A DNA stretch of 63,777 nt from Saprospiraceae bacterium. Its GTDB lineage: Bacteria; Bacteroidota; Bacteroidia; Chitinophagales; Saprospiraceae. The position numbers were made by a program, and so were the translations under genes. The DNA lies in contig JAHDBH010000008.1 of assembly GCA_020630495.1 (NCBI GenBank), positions 1 through 63,777 on the forward strand, given 5' to 3'. The notes beneath the pieces are model-generated. The model made no database searches. It saw only the letters and a list, made by a program, of their open reading frames with translations, and was not told the origin of the DNA. Shown one piece after another: positions 53,168 through 63,140 of this stretch (within the stretch, counting starts at the first letter, position 1; every line of letters starts with the position of its first letter).

Positions 53168-54424
53168 TTATATAATCATCCCAGCTCCTACTGTCTCATT
53201 AGTCGATTCGTCTATGAGGATGACGCTACCCGTGTGGCGATTGCGGCGATAAGAATCAAAAAATATCGGTTTCGTGGTGCGTAGGACTACTCGCGCGATA
53301 TCATTCATACCTATGGATTTATCATCCATATTTCTGTGAAGCGTGTTGATATCTAGCTTATATCTCACTTCCTTTACGAGACAGCGTACATCCTGTGATG
53401 TGTGCAGTAGCACGTATTTTCCCTTTTCTCTAATCGGGCTACTGTTAAACCAGCACAGCATGACCTCTACATCTTGACTGATCTCTGGAGTATTGTTCTC
53501 TCTGATAATCATGTCACCTCGGCTAAGATCTAGATCATCTTCTAGGAGCACGGTGACGGACATAGGTGGAAATGCTTTCTCTACTTCTCCATCATAGCTG
53601 TCTATCTTACTGATTGTACTGGTAAAGCCTGATGGCAATAGCATGACCTTATCGCCTTTTTTCAATACTCCTCCAGCCATACGACCGGCATAGCCACGAT
53701 AATCGTGATACTCGTCACTGTAGGGCCGTATCACATACTGTACAGGAAAGCGGCTATCTATGAGATTGTGGTCTGATCCTATATGTACATTCTCTAGGTA
53801 GTGCATCAGAGTACCGCCGTGGTACCAGTCCATCTGATCAGACTTATTGACCACATTATCACCTTTGAGTGCAGATATAGGAATGAATTCTATATCCACT
53901 ACGTCCAGCTTACTCGCAAATTGCGAAAACTCCTCTCTGATATTTTCAAAGTTCTCCTCAGCATAGTCGACGAGATCCATTTTATTCACACAAAGGACTA
54001 CGTGAGGTATCTGTAGCAATGATGCTATGATTGCATGTCTGCGCGTCTGTTCTATGATACCGTGACGAGCGTCTACAAGGATGAGTGCGACATTAGCCGT
54101 AGAGGCTCCCGTGACCATGTTTCTCGTATATTGGATGTGGCCAGGCGTATCTGCTATGATAAATTTTCTCTTTGGCGTGGCGAAATATCGATAAGCGACA
54201 TCAATCGTTATCCCTTGCTCGCGCTCACTTTTGAGTCCATCTGTCAGTAGAGCAAGGTTTACGCCCTCTTCACCGCGGCGCTCGCTTGTCTGCTTTATTT
54301 GCTCATATTGATCCTCAAATATGCTTTTGCTATCGTAAAGCAATCTGCCTATGAGTGTACTCTTCCCATCATCGACACTACCTGCGGTGGTAAATCTGAG
54401 GAGTTCTGTCTGTTGATTTGACAT
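53168..54424 (-). CDS. cysN: Sulfate adenylyltransferase GTPase subunit
   Basis: 418 residues from the ATG at 54424 (MSNQQTELLRFTTAGSVDDGKST). P-loop AGSVDDGKST, switch II DTPGHIQYTRNM and NKMD are the EF-Tu-like GTPase motifs; the rest matches CysN. It lacks a fused APS kinase; that is a separate cysC. Its GTPase drives synthesis of APS with CysD. The frame extends to 54583 but the extra residues overlap cysD and are unlike the family. In this locus it most likely serves polysaccharide sulfation. Confidence 0.94.
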   Translation of the reverse strand: MSNQQTELLRFTTAGSVDDGKSTLIGRLLYDSKSIFEDQYEQIKQTSERRGEEGVNLALLTDGLKSEREQGITIDVAYRYFATPKRKFIIADTPGHIQYTRNMVTGASTANVALILVDARHGIIEQTRRHAIIASLLQIPHVVLCVNKMDLVDYAEENFENIREEFSQFASKLDVVDIEFIPISALKGDNVVNKSDQMDWYHGGTLMHYLENVHIGSDHNLIDSRFPVQYVIRPYSDEYHDYRGYAGRMAGGVLKKGDKVMLLPSGFTSTISKIDSYDGEVEKAFPPMSVTVLLEDDLDLSRGDMIIRENNTPEISQDVEVMLCWFNSSPIREKGKYVLLHTSQDVRCLVKEVRYKLDINTLHRNMDDKSIGMNDIARVVLRTTKPIFFDSYRRNRHTGSVILIDESTNETVGAGMII

Positions 54425-54488
54425 ATATAATGATTCTGTGTGGTCTATTTGTAAAGGCGACTTGAAATGCTTATTAGCCAATTTATTT

Positions 54489-55397
54489 CTAGAAGTATCC
54501 TTGTTTCTTGCGGTCTTCCATACTCGTTTCGGATCGCTTATCATCTGCACGTCCGCCACGCTCAGTGATCCTCGTGGTTGCAACTTCTTCGATGACTTTT
54601 TCTAGTGTATCAGCATCAGACAATACTGCTCCCGTACATGTCATATCACCGATGGTACGGAAGCGCACTTTCATCTTTTCCACTTTTTCTTCAGGACGAC
54701 GAGTGATGACATCTGTATCAGCGAGTATCACACCGTCTCTTACAAAGCAATCGCGCTCATGTGCAAGATATAGGGAGGGCAATTCCACTTTTTCTTCAGC
54801 GAGATACTGCCACACGTCTAGTTCTGTCCAGTTGGATATAGGGAATACTCTGAAGTGCTCTCCCATATTTTTCTTGCTATTAAATAGATTCCAGAGTTCT
54901 GGTCGTTGATTCTTGGGTGTCCATTGACCAAACTCATCTCTGTGCGAGAAAAATCTTTCCTTGGCTCGCGCTTTTTCTTCGTCACGCCGTGCACCACCGA
55001 GGGCTGCATCGTACTTACCATTTTCTAGCGATTCCAGAAGTACAGCAGTTTGTAATCCATTGCGGCTGGCGCTATAGCCCTTCTCCTCTGTGACGAGTCC
55101 TTTATCTATTGCTTCTTGTACACTACCTACTGTCAGCTTGACACCAAGCTTTTCTATCAGGCGATCACGAAATTCTATGGTTTCAGGAAAATTGTGTCCT
55201 GTGTCTACATGGAGTAGAGGAAATGGAATCTTAGCAGGGTGGAAGGCCTTGGCGGCCAAATAAGTCATCAAGATAGAATCCTTCCCACCAGAAAACATAA
55301 GTACAGGATTTTCAAATCTCGCTGCGACTTCTCTGATGATGAAAATGGACTCTGACTCGAGTTCTTTTAAGTGATTGAGTGAATAGTTATATGACAT
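54489..55397 (-). CDS. cysD: Sulfate adenylyltransferase subunit 2
   Basis: 302 residues from the ATG at 55397 (MSYNYSLNHLKELE). The PP-loop is MFSGGKDSILM; HVDTGHNFPE and the C-terminal RKKQGYF tail are typical of CysD. With CysN it forms APS from ATP and sulfate. It sits between cysC and cysN, 64 nt from cysN. The frame to 55451 overlaps cysC and is not supported. Confidence 0.95.
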   Translation of the reverse strand: MSYNYSLNHLKELESESIFIIREVAARFENPVLMFSGGKDSILMTYLAAKAFHPAKIPFPLLHVDTGHNFPETIEFRDRLIEKLGVKLTVGSVQEAIDKGLVTEEKGYSASRNGLQTAVLLESLENGKYDAALGGARRDEEKARAKERFFSHRDEFGQWTPKNQRPELWNLFNSKKNMGEHFRVFPISNWTELDVWQYLAEEKVELPSLYLAHERDCFVRDGVILADTDVITRRPEEKVEKMKVRFRTIGDMTCTGAVLSDADTLEKVIEEVATTRITERGGRADDKRSETSMEDRKKQGYF

Positions 55398-55401
55398 ATA
55401 A

Positions 55402-56007
55402 TTATCTTGTGATCGATGTTGATTTAATGACTGCAGTGAGCTCTGCTGCACACTGGTCTACTGATTGATTTTCTGTGTCGAGCGTGATGAGTGGAGAGGA
55501 GGGAATATCAAAGGGCGAGTCCAGACCTGTGAAGTTTTTAATTTCTCCCGCTATCGCCTTGGCATATAGCCCCTTGACATCTCGTGAGGCGCAGGTCTCA
55601 AAGGTCGCATGCACATAGATCTCTGAAAAATCATCGCTACCGATAATATCTCTTGCGAGGTCTCTTATCTCCTGGGTGGGACTGATAAATGACACGATAA
55701 CAATAAAGCCCGCAGATATAAATAATTTACTTACTTCCGCAACTCGACGTATGTTCTCTGCTCTGTCCTCAGTAGAAAAGCCCAAGTTGCTATTAATTCC
55801 TGATCGGATATTGTCCCCATCTAGTACGATGACTCTGTGGCCATCAGCAAATAGTCGTCGCTCTACTCGCTTAGCTATCGTACTCTTCCCTGACCCAGAT
55901 AGTCCGCACATCCAGTAGGCATGAGCGCGCTGTGAAGCAAGGCTTTCTCGCTCCTGCCGCGTGACTAGCTGGTCATGCATCGGAAATATATTGTCTGGAG
56001 CACTCAT
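55402..56007 (-). CDS. cysC: Adenylyl-sulfate kinase
   Basis: 201 residues. Walker A GLSGSGKST near 34-42, DGDNIR, the FISPTQEIRDLARDII stretch, and GLYAKAIAGEIKNFTG are characteristic. It phosphorylates APS to PAPS, the donor used by the sulfotransferase at 44.5 kb. First gene of the cysCDN run; 32 bp separate it from the divergent DUF2061 gene. Confidence 0.94.
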   Translation of the reverse strand: MSAPDNIFPMHDQLVTRQERESLASQRAHAYWMCGLSGSGKSTIAKRVERRLFADGHRVIVLDGDNIRSGINSNLGFSTEDRAENIRRVAEVSKLFISAGFIVIVSFISPTQEIRDLARDIIGSDDFSEIYVHATFETCASRDVKGLYAKAIAGEIKNFTGLDSPFDIPSSPLITLDTENQSVDQCAAELTAVIKSTSITR

Positions 56008-56039
56008 ATCTTTACATACTTATCACAAGCAGATACCTC

Positions 56040-56282
56040 ATGAGTGAAACCATACATAAAGAATCCCACGTCCGCAGTATCCTGAAAGGTCTTACCTGGC
56101 GTGTAGTAGCAACTACCACGATCATTATCATTGCCTACATCGTCAATGGGAGTATCGAGGACGCCCTTAAAATCGGCTTTATCGAGTTTTTCATCAAGCT
56201 CGCACTGTACTACCTCCACGAGCGGGCCTGGCAGAAAATCCCTAGAGGGAAAGTCCGCACGGCATTCAAAAAGAAGCGATGA
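56040..56282 (+). CDS. DUF2061 small membrane protein
   Basis: 80 residues with two hydrophobic helices (about 17-36 and 45-60) and the DUF2061 pattern SILKGLTWRVVATTTI ... FIEFFIKLALYYLHERAW. The family often lies beside sulfate-activation genes, consistent with its place next to cysC here. Function unknown; a role in sulfate or sulfonate handling has been guessed from context only. Opposite strand to both neighbours. Confidence 0.85.
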   Translation: MSETIHKESHVRSILKGLTWRVVATTTIIIIAYIVNGSIEDALKIGFIEFFIKLALYYLHERAWQKIPRGKVRTAFKKKR

Positions 56283-56301
56283 TCTATGTCCTGAGACAGA
56301 T

Positions 56302-57609
56302 CTAGACATCTTCTCTACCTATACTCATGTAGGAAAATCCTAGATCGCGCATGCGGTCTAGATCATATAGATTGCGCCCATCAAAAATCACAGGATTTTT
56401 CATCTGGCTTTTAATCTTGTCAAAGTCAGGATTTCTGAATGATCCCCACTCTGTCACGATGGCAAGCGCATCCGCGTCTCTCACTGCACTGTAGACATCG
56501 TCGGCATAGTCGATTTTATCACCTATCAGCTCACGTACATTGTCCATCGCTTCTGGATCATAGGCGACTACACGCGCTCCCGTGTCAAGTAATTCATCTA
56601 TGATTTCTAGCGCTGGCGCTTCTCTGATATCATCTGTATTGGGCTTAAATGCAAGTCCCCAGAGTGCAATTCTTTTGCCCGAAAGGGCCCCAAAATGATC
56701 CTTCATCTTCTGGACAAGTCTGCGCTTCTGTAAAGCATTTACTTCCAGAACACTATTGAGAATCTTGAAGTCATAGTCATTTTGATGAGCCATCATGACC
56801 AGGGCATTGACATCCTTGGGAAAGCAGCTTCCGCCAAATCCTACACCTGGAAAGAGGAATCTCTTGCCGATCCGTGTATCACTACCCATACCTGCTCGCA
56901 CTTTGTCCACATCCGCACCCAGCTTCTCTGATAGATTGGCGATCTCGTTCATGAAGCTGATACGAGCTGCGAGGTAACTATTGGCCGCATACTTGGTCAT
57001 CTCTGCACTGCGCTCATCCATAAAGAGCACAGGATTTCCCTGTCTCACGTAGGGCGCATAGAGGCGATTCATCTTTTCTACGACACGCTCAGAGCTCGTA
57101 CCTACTACGATCCGATCTGGCTTCATAAAATCATCCACTGCTACGCCTTCTCGGAGAAACTCTGGATTACTCGCCACATCAAATAGATCCGTGGAGAGAC
57201 CTGCAGCAAGTACATCGTGTACTTTCTGCGCTGTACCTACGGGGACGGTGCTTTTATTCACCACCACAGTATATTTATCGATGATCTCCGTGAGATCCTG
57301 AGCTACCTGCAGCACATATCGCAGATCAGCAGCCCCGTCCTCGCCAGGAGGAGTCGGTAGTGCGAGGAAAACCATCTCACTTGCCTGCACCGCAGACTTG
57401 AGATCTGTAGTAAAGCTGATGCGCTCATTCTCGATGTTCCGCTCAAATAATACTTCAAGCCCAGGCTCGTAGATAGGGATCTCGCCACGCTTCATCTTGG
57501 CAACCTTATCGGCATCTATGTCCACACAGATGACGTGATTACCTGTCTCGGCGAAGCAGGTTCCCGATACTAAACCTACATATCCTGTGCCTACTACGGC
57601 TATATTCAT
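56302..57609 (-). CDS. ugd: UDP-glucose 6-dehydrogenase
   Basis: 435 residues. N-terminal NAD site VGTGYVGLVSG, the catalytic Cys in GFGGSCFPKD, and LKPNTDDIREAP-like AFKPNTDDIREAP in the C-terminal domain. It oxidises UDP-glucose to UDP-glucuronate for the polysaccharide. ATG at 57609. It contains mini-hairpin copy 13. A 274-bp gap with a palindrome lies upstream. Confidence 0.95.
   Translation of the reverse strand: MNIAVVGTGYVGLVSGTCFAETGNHVICVDIDADKVAKMKRGEIPIYEPGLEVLFERNIENERISFTTDLKSAVQASEMVFLALPTPPGEDGAADLRYVLQVAQDLTEIIDKYTVVVNKSTVPVGTAQKVHDVLAAGLSTDLFDVASNPEFLREGVAVDDFMKPDRIVVGTSSERVVEKMNRLYAPYVRQGNPVLFMDERSAEMTKYAANSYLAARISFMNEIANLSEKLGADVDKVRAGMGSDTRIGKRFLFPGVGFGGSCFPKDVNALVMMAHQNDYDFKILNSVLEVNALQKRRLVQKMKDHFGALSGKRIALWGLAFKPNTDDIREAPALEIIDELLDTGARVVAYDPEAMDNVRELIGDKIDYADDVYSAVRDADALAIVTEWGSFRNPDFDKIKSQMKNPVIFDGRNLYDLDRMRDLGFSYMSIGREDV
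56672..56688 (+). repeat. GAAA mini-hairpin element, copy 13
   Basis: CTTTT then GCCC-GAAA-GGGC, perfect stem, in ugd opposite to its coding strand (gene reads GALSGKR). Confidence 0.8.
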
Positions 57610-57652
57610 GGTGTACGTGTTTGTGGTGTGGCGTCAATAATATGCTGAACTG

Positions 57653-57675
57653 GATCAGAGGGTATAACCCTGATC
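57653..57675. promoter_or_regulatory. Inverted repeat upstream of ugd
   Basis: GATCA (57653-57657) pairs with TGATC (57671-57675) and GGGT with ACCC across a 3-nt loop, with a 2-nt bulge on one side. It lies 44 nt before ugd and past the wzz stop, so it could be an operator or a terminator hairpin; no T run. Nothing else was seen in the gap 57610-57883. Confidence 0.3.
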
Positions 57676-57883
57676 TTGTACTCGTAATTATCAGACGCTA
57701 TATATTTCTTCCTCTAGTCTATGGCTAGATGTATATTTATTTCTCTACACTCATCACTGCTTGGATATCAGCTAGATGAGTATGTACTCTACTTCTTGAT
57801 GACGATTTTAGATGAAGCTGCAAAGTTAGCACGATCCCTGCTCATAGAGCTATACACATACACGGGACTGAGTTAGCTGCCTT

Positions 57884-58915
57884 CTATCCTACTACTGAGC
57901 GGTACCACAGACGGAGCAACAGAGCTATCACGCAGAGAAATCCACCAAGAAAAGCGCCTATCGGAACCCACTTGACCCACCATGGCTTGATAATTTCCAA
58001 AGGTCTAGAACTGCTATCTACGACTTGGAAATATGGAGTGGTATTCTGCAAGATGAACTGCGCTAGCTGCACATTCTCAGTGACAGAGCCCAGGGCGGTA
58101 CTGCTGATCATGACTTCCCGAGATAGCTGATCACGCTTATACGTATCTGTAGGGGACCAGACATTGCGGTTGCGCGAGTCGTAGGAGGCAAGCCTCGCCT
58201 CCGCAGATGCGAGTGCGCCTCTTATAGAATCCTGCACAGATCTGAGGGTGGATAGCGTCTGAGTGGGCTTCTCTAGCACCTTATCTGTATAGAATGTGCT
58301 GAGGCGATCATAGATCCCTCGAGACATCTCTAGCGAGAGGTCTTCGTCCACGCTGCGGATCCTCACTGTCATAAGTCCCGACTTCAGATCATGCAAAAAC
58401 TCGCTACTCAAGTGTGCAATCTCATCGCGCTTGAGCGCGCGTACCAGCATGGAGAGCAAAGCAGCATCCTGCGCAGCATCACCTCTAAGTCTGCTTGTAG
58501 GTATACGACTCAGCATCCTCTGCCACTCAGCCTCCAGGTCATACATTGCTATGATATGGTTACCTAGATAGTCTATCTTGCCACGAGCATCAATCTTGCT
58601 CATCAGTAGTTCACGTAGGAGAGTTTCAGACCGAGCGATGATCTTGATCTTTTCTATCTTCTGCTCCTCATCTGAGTAGTCTAGACCTACAGCTCCCAGG
58701 ACGCTCTGTAGCTCTCCACTCATGGGTGAGTCATCACTATTGATAAAAAATCGCTCCTGTGCTTGATACAGCGCTGGGCGAGTCTTACATATTATATAAG
58801 CGATCACGCCACCGAGGATGGCGGCCACGACGATCCATAGCCACGAGCGCAGAAGATACTTGATGGTATCTATGATGACAAGACCTGACTCGCTACTATG
58901 ATCTGCATGACTCAT
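57884..58915 (-). CDS. Wzz/chain-length determinant family protein
   Basis: 343 residues with the PCP topology: cytoplasmic N-terminus, helix 1 near 16-38 (SWLWIVVAAILGGVIAYIIC), a large helical periplasmic part, and helix 2 near 316-338 (WVPIGAFLGGFLCVIALLLRL). It lacks a fused tyrosine kinase, as in Wzz rather than Wzc. It probably sets chain length for the polymer made by this locus. It follows metH by 4 nt and may be read through from it. Confidence 0.85.
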   Translation of the reverse strand: MSHADHSSESGLVIIDTIKYLLRSWLWIVVAAILGGVIAYIICKTRPALYQAQERFFINSDDSPMSGELQSVLGAVGLDYSDEEQKIEKIKIIARSETLLRELLMSKIDARGKIDYLGNHIIAMYDLEAEWQRMLSRIPTSRLRGDAAQDAALLSMLVRALKRDEIAHLSSEFLHDLKSGLMTVRIRSVDEDLSLEMSRGIYDRLSTFYTDKVLEKPTQTLSTLRSVQDSIRGALASAEARLASYDSRNRNVWSPTDTYKRDQLSREVMISSTALGSVTENVQLAQFILQNTTPYFQVVDSSSRPLEIIKPWWVKWVPIGAFLGGFLCVIALLLRLWYRSVVG

Positions 58916-58919
58916 ATCA

Positions 58920-61900
58920 CTAGCTAAGGTACGGTCTCACCAGATCCTCGCATTCCTCTACGGTGATACCACGTCTCTGAGCGTAGTCTGCTATCTGATC
59001 TGCGAGTACTCGCGTGATTCCAAAGTAGCGACTCTCTGGATGGCTAAAATACCAGCCGCTGACGCTGCTAGCAGGATGCATGGCGTAGCTCTCTGTGAGC
59101 TTCACGCCTATAGACTCGGCATCGAGCATCTGGAAGAGCTTTACCTTCTCTGAGTGCTCTGGGCAGGCTGGATAGCCAGGAGCTGGTCGTATGCCCTGAT
59201 AGATTTCCTTGATGAGGTCTTCTTGACTCATGTCTTCTGTATCGGCGTAGCCCCAGTCTTGCTTCCTCACGCGTGCGTGGAGATACTCGGCATAGGCCTC
59301 TGCAAGCCGATCTGCGAGTGACTTGAGCATGATAGATGAGTAGTCGTCTCCATCCTTCTCAAATGCCGCTGCGCGCTCATCCACACCCAGTCCTGCTGTC
59401 ACGACAAAAGCTCCGATATGATCTCTTTTGTCAGCTGATCCTGGAGCGATGAAATCTGCTAAGCTGTACTGCGGATTGCCCTTAGCCTTCTCTGTCTGCT
59501 GACGCAAGCACTCCAGGCGGTAGTCTGAGCCTTCTACTGCTGTGACGATGGTGTCATGATTCTCTGTATGCGCGGGGAAAAGTCCCCACACAGCGCGAGC
59601 TGTGAGCCACTTCTCCTTTACGATCTTATCTAGCATCTCCTGTGCGTCTCGATAGAGATTAGTGGCCTCGGTGCCGTACGTGGCGCTCTCTAGGATAGCG
59701 GGATATTTGCCCTTGAGGCCCCATGTCCAGAAAAATGGTGACCAATCGATGTAGGGAATCAACTCCGCAATCGACATATCATCCTCACGCTGCCTGCCGA
59801 GCTTGGCAGGGACTGGTGGTGTATAGCTGGACCAGTCTATAGCTACGCGTCGCTCGCGGGCATCTGCCAGGCTGAGAAATTTCTTGTGCTCCTGACGATT
59901 ATTGTAGGAAGTCTGGAGCTGATCGTACTCTGCCTGCAGAGCACTCACGTAGTCCTCACGCGTGCCCTCTGTCTCGCTGAGCAGCGAGCTCGTCACCGCT
60001 ACACTCTTACTAGCGTCTAGCACGTGCACCACAGGATGGCTGTACTCGGGCCGGATCTTGACGACTGTATGGATGCGCGAGGTGGTCGCTCCACCTATGA
60101 GCAGTGGCAGATCCATCCCGCGCTTCTCCATCTCCCGAGCCACACTGACCATGTGATCCAGACTCGGTGTGATGAGACCGCTGAGACCTATCGCGTCTAC
60201 CTTTTCGGCGACAGCCGTATCTAGTATCTTCTCCGTAGGCACCATCACGCCCAGGTCTATGATCTCATAGTTATTGCAGGCAAGCACCACCCCGACGATG
60301 TTCTTGCCTATATCGTGTACGTCGCCCTTGACCGTTGCCAAGAGGATCTTTCCTTTGGCCTTGGAAGTGCCGTCCTTCTCTGCCTCTATATATGGTGTGA
60401 GATGTGCCACTGCACGCTTCATCACACGGGCGCTCTTTACCACTTGTGGTAGAAACATCTTTCCCTGCCCAAAGAGCTCTCCCACGATATTCATCCCATC
60501 CATCAGCGGACCTTCTATGACCTGTATGGGGCGATCATGCTCCAGCCTGGATTGTTCTATGTCCTCATCTATATACTTAGTGATTCCTTTGCGGAGTGAG
60601 TAAGCGATACGCTCACTCAGAGGCAGCTCGCGCCACTCCTCAGTAGTCTCCTCGGTCTTGCCCTTTCCTCTCAGCTGCTCAGCGATCTCGATGAGTCGCT
60701 CTGTGGCATCCTCGCGTCGATTAAAGAATACATCCTCTATCCGCTCCTTGAGCTCTGGCTGTATGTCCTCGTATACTTCTATGAGTCCAGCATTCACTAT
60801 GCCCATATCCATGCCAGCATCTATCGCGTGGTACAGGAATATCGAGTGCATCGCCTCACGGACCACATTATTTCCTCTGAAGGAGAAGGACACATTACTC
60901 ACACCACCGCTGATCTTGGCGTGGGGGCAGTCGGCCTTGATCTGTCTGGTGGCATCTATGAAGTGCATGGCATATTCATTGTGCTCTTCTATGCCCGTGG
61001 CAACGGCAAATATGTTGGGGTCAAATATGATGTCCTGCGGCGGAAAGTCGACCTCTTCTGTAAGAATCTTATAAGCGCGCTTGCAGATCTCCACCTTGCG
61101 ATCGAGAGTGTCTGCCTGCCCCTCCTCGTCAAATGCCATCACCACTGTAGCCGCTCCATACTGCTTGAGTAGCTTGGCCTGACGGACAAATTCCTCCTTG
61201 CCTTCCTTGAGACTTATCGAGTTGACAATAGGCTTACCCTGTACACACTTGAGCCCCGCCTCGATCACCTCAAACTTGGAGGAGTCGATCATGATAGGCA
61301 CACGGCAGATGTCTGGCTCCGCTGCGATCAAGAAGAGAAAGTCCTGCATCGCCTGCTGAGAATCCAGCATGCCTTCATCCATATTGACGTCGATGATCTG
61401 AGCGCCATTATTCACTTGCTCTAGCGCTACACTGAGCGCCTCTTCGTATTCATTATTCTTGATCAGGCGGGCAAATTTTCGGGAGCCCGTCACATTGGTT
61501 CGTTCGCCGATATTGATGAAGTTGAGCTCAGGACGCATGATCATAGGCTCCAGCCCGGAGAAACTGCTCATCTCGTGCACCTCGGGAATGACCCGTGCTG
61601 GTGAGCCTGATGTCAGCTTCACCATCGCTGCTATGTGATCTGGTGTAGTGCCACAGCAGCCACCGAGGATATTGATCCAGCCCGCATCTGTAAATTCTTT
61701 GAGGATAGAGGCCATTTCCTGGGATTCCAGGTCATATTCGCCAAATTCATTGGGCAGGCCAGCATTGGGATAGAGACTTACATAGCAGTCCGCTATCTGT
61801 GATAGGCTCTGCACATAGGGCCTCATCTCTTCTGGACCCAGAGCGCAATTGATTCCCACACTGAATGGTCTCGCGTGCGCTACAGAGATATAAAATGCCT

Positions 61901-62588
61901 CAAGCGTCTGACCCGACAGCGTACGTCCGCTAGCATCTGTGATCGTCACAGAAATCATCACGGGGATGTCCAGATCGTACTCCTCCTTGGCTTGCGCTAT
62001 GGCAAAGAGCGCTGCCTTGGCATTGAGCGTGTCAAATATGGTCTCCACGAGTAGCAGATCCACACCACCATCTATGAGGGCATCCACCTGCTCACGATAG
62101 GCCGCCACTAGTTCATCAAACAAGACTGCGCGGTAGCCAGGACGATTCACATCCGGTGAGAGGCTCGCCGTCTTATTCATAGGCCCTATAGCTCCGGCTA
62201 CGTAGGTCTGGTGGGCGCTTTCGCGCAAATGCGTCTGTACTGCCTCACGCGCACACCTCGCACTCGCTAGGTTCATTTCGCGAGCGTGATCTTGTAGATT
62301 GTAATCCTCCTGTGCTATACTCGTACTGGAGAATGTATTTGTCTCTATGATATCAGCACCCGCACGGAGGTACTCCAGATGAATCTGTGTGATCACCTCT
62401 GGCTTGGTGATAGAGAGCAGATCATTATTACCCTGCAGATCGGAGGGATGATCAGCATACTGCTCTCCTTTGAAATCCGCCTCCTCCAGCTTGTATCGCT
62501 GTATCATGGTGCCCATGGCCCCATCTAGGTATGCGATACGCGACGCAAGAAGCTCCTCGAGCTGAGATCTGGTAGCGGTTGCCTTCAT
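58920..62588 (-). CDS. metH: Cobalamin-dependent methionine synthase
   Basis: 1222 residues, full length. Order: homocysteine domain (1-330; Zn-binding [11 protein letters not shown]), pterin-binding domain (about 345-620; [14 protein letters not shown]), B12 cap and B12 domain (650-890; the [11 protein letters not shown] motif with the His that ligates cobalt), then the SAM-binding reactivation domain (900-1222; [15 protein letters not shown]). It methylates homocysteine using methyl-THF. Copy 14 of the mini-hairpin is read as HLRESAH near 120. The only promoter-like TAnnTTTG upstream lies about 4 nt before the ATG, too close for the usual leader. No B12 riboswitch was recognised. Confidence 0.96.
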   Translation of the reverse strand: MKATATRSQLEELLASRIAYLDGAMGTMIQRYKLEEADFKGEQYADHPSDLQGNNDLLSITKPEVITQIHLEYLRAGADIIETNTFSSTSIAQEDYNLQDHAREMNLASARCAREAVQTHLRESAHQTYVAGAIGPMNKTASLSPDVNRPGYRAVLFDELVAAYREQVDALIDGGVDLLLVETIFDTLNAKAALFAIAQAKEEYDLDIPVMISVTITDASGRTLSGQTLEAFYISVAHARPFSVGINCALGPEEMRPYVQSLSQIADCYVSLYPNAGLPNEFGEYDLESQEMASILKEFTDAGWINILGGCCGTTPDHIAAMVKLTSGSPARVIPEVHEMSSFSGLEPMIMRPELNFINIGERTNVTGSRKFARLIKNNEYEEALSVALEQVNNGAQIIDVNMDEGMLDSQQAMQDFLFLIAAEPDICRVPIMIDSSKFEVIEAGLKCVQGKPIVNSISLKEGKEEFVRQAKLLKQYGAATVVMAFDEEGQADTLDRKVEICKRAYKILTEEVDFPPQDIIFDPNIFAVATGIEEHNEYAMHFIDATRQIKADCPHAKISGGVSNVSFSFRGNNVVREAMHSIFLYHAIDAGMDMGIVNAGLIEVYEDIQPELKERIEDVFFNRREDATERLIEIAEQLRGKGKTEETTEEWRELPLSERIAYSLRKGITKYIDEDIEQSRLEHDRPIQVIEGPLMDGMNIVGELFGQGKMFLPQVVKSARVMKRAVAHLTPYIEAEKDGTSKAKGKILLATVKGDVHDIGKNIVGVVLACNNYEIIDLGVMVPTEKILDTAVAEKVDAIGLSGLITPSLDHMVSVAREMEKRGMDLPLLIGGATTSRIHTVVKIRPEYSHPVVHVLDASKSVAVTSSLLSETEGTREDYVSALQAEYDQLQTSYNNRQEHKKFLSLADARERRVAIDWSSYTPPVPAKLGRQREDDMSIAELIPYIDWSPFFWTWGLKGKYPAILESATYGTEATNLYRDAQEMLDKIVKEKWLTARAVWGLFPAHTENHDTIVTAVEGSDYRLECLRQQTEKAKGNPQYSLADFIAPGSADKRDHIGAFVVTAGLGVDERAAAFEKDGDDYSSIMLKSLADRLAEAYAEYLHARVRKQDWGYADTEDMSQEDLIKEIYQGIRPAPGYPACPEHSEKVKLFQMLDAESIGVKLTESYAMHPASSVSGWYFSHPESRYFGITRVLADQIADYAQRRGITVEECEDLVRPYLS
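62215..62231 (-). repeat. GAAA mini-hairpin element, copy 14
   Basis: On the minus strand CATTT then GCGC-GAAA-GCGC, perfect stem, in metH on its coding strand. Confidence 0.85.
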
Positions 62589-63140
62589 GCTGCAAATTTA
62601 GGGAATGGGTAGGGATGGTGCGGTGGTGATACAAGCAGGTGCAGTGGCCCTTTGAGACTGGGCTCGTATGACTATTTTCATGCAGAGATATCAGCTTAGT
62701 ACCATATTATAGCCAGTATGGTTCAGCAAGTTATAGAAACAGTACGTCTCCCCTCTACTACGGACTGGCCTTTCATATCATATCCTATCTCAGGTCTGAT
62801 CCTCTCGTCAATCAATGCGTGAAGCGACCAAGCACTTCTATCGAAAAAAGGTTATCGATTTTATTCATCGTTCTCTAAATCAAATTGCTCGTCAAAAAGA
62901 TTTGCCCCTTGGTGATCACTCAATGACATGTAGTAACTCTAGAATTGCGGGGATGAATAATGATCATCATTAATCCTAGGAAGAGTTACTTGAAGTAAGT
63001 AATGTCTAAAGTAAAAACACGATGAAATTAGAAAAGCTTAGTGTTAAAACACCAAAACTTATTCCAAGTATTCTAAAGATTCACTATATTCGCATAAGTA
63101 ACTCTCTGTAATATCAAAATTTCTTGCCATACATACCGTG
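62589..63140. other. Long AT-rich intergenic region
   Basis: 552 bp between divergent metH and the lipoprotein gene. A 52-codon rightward frame at 62815-62973 (starting MREATKHFYRKKVIDFIHRS) is basic and helix-prone but has no recognised family; it may be a small gene or a remnant. AATGATCATCATT near 62958 is a short quasi-palindrome. Nothing else was recognised. Confidence 0.4.
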
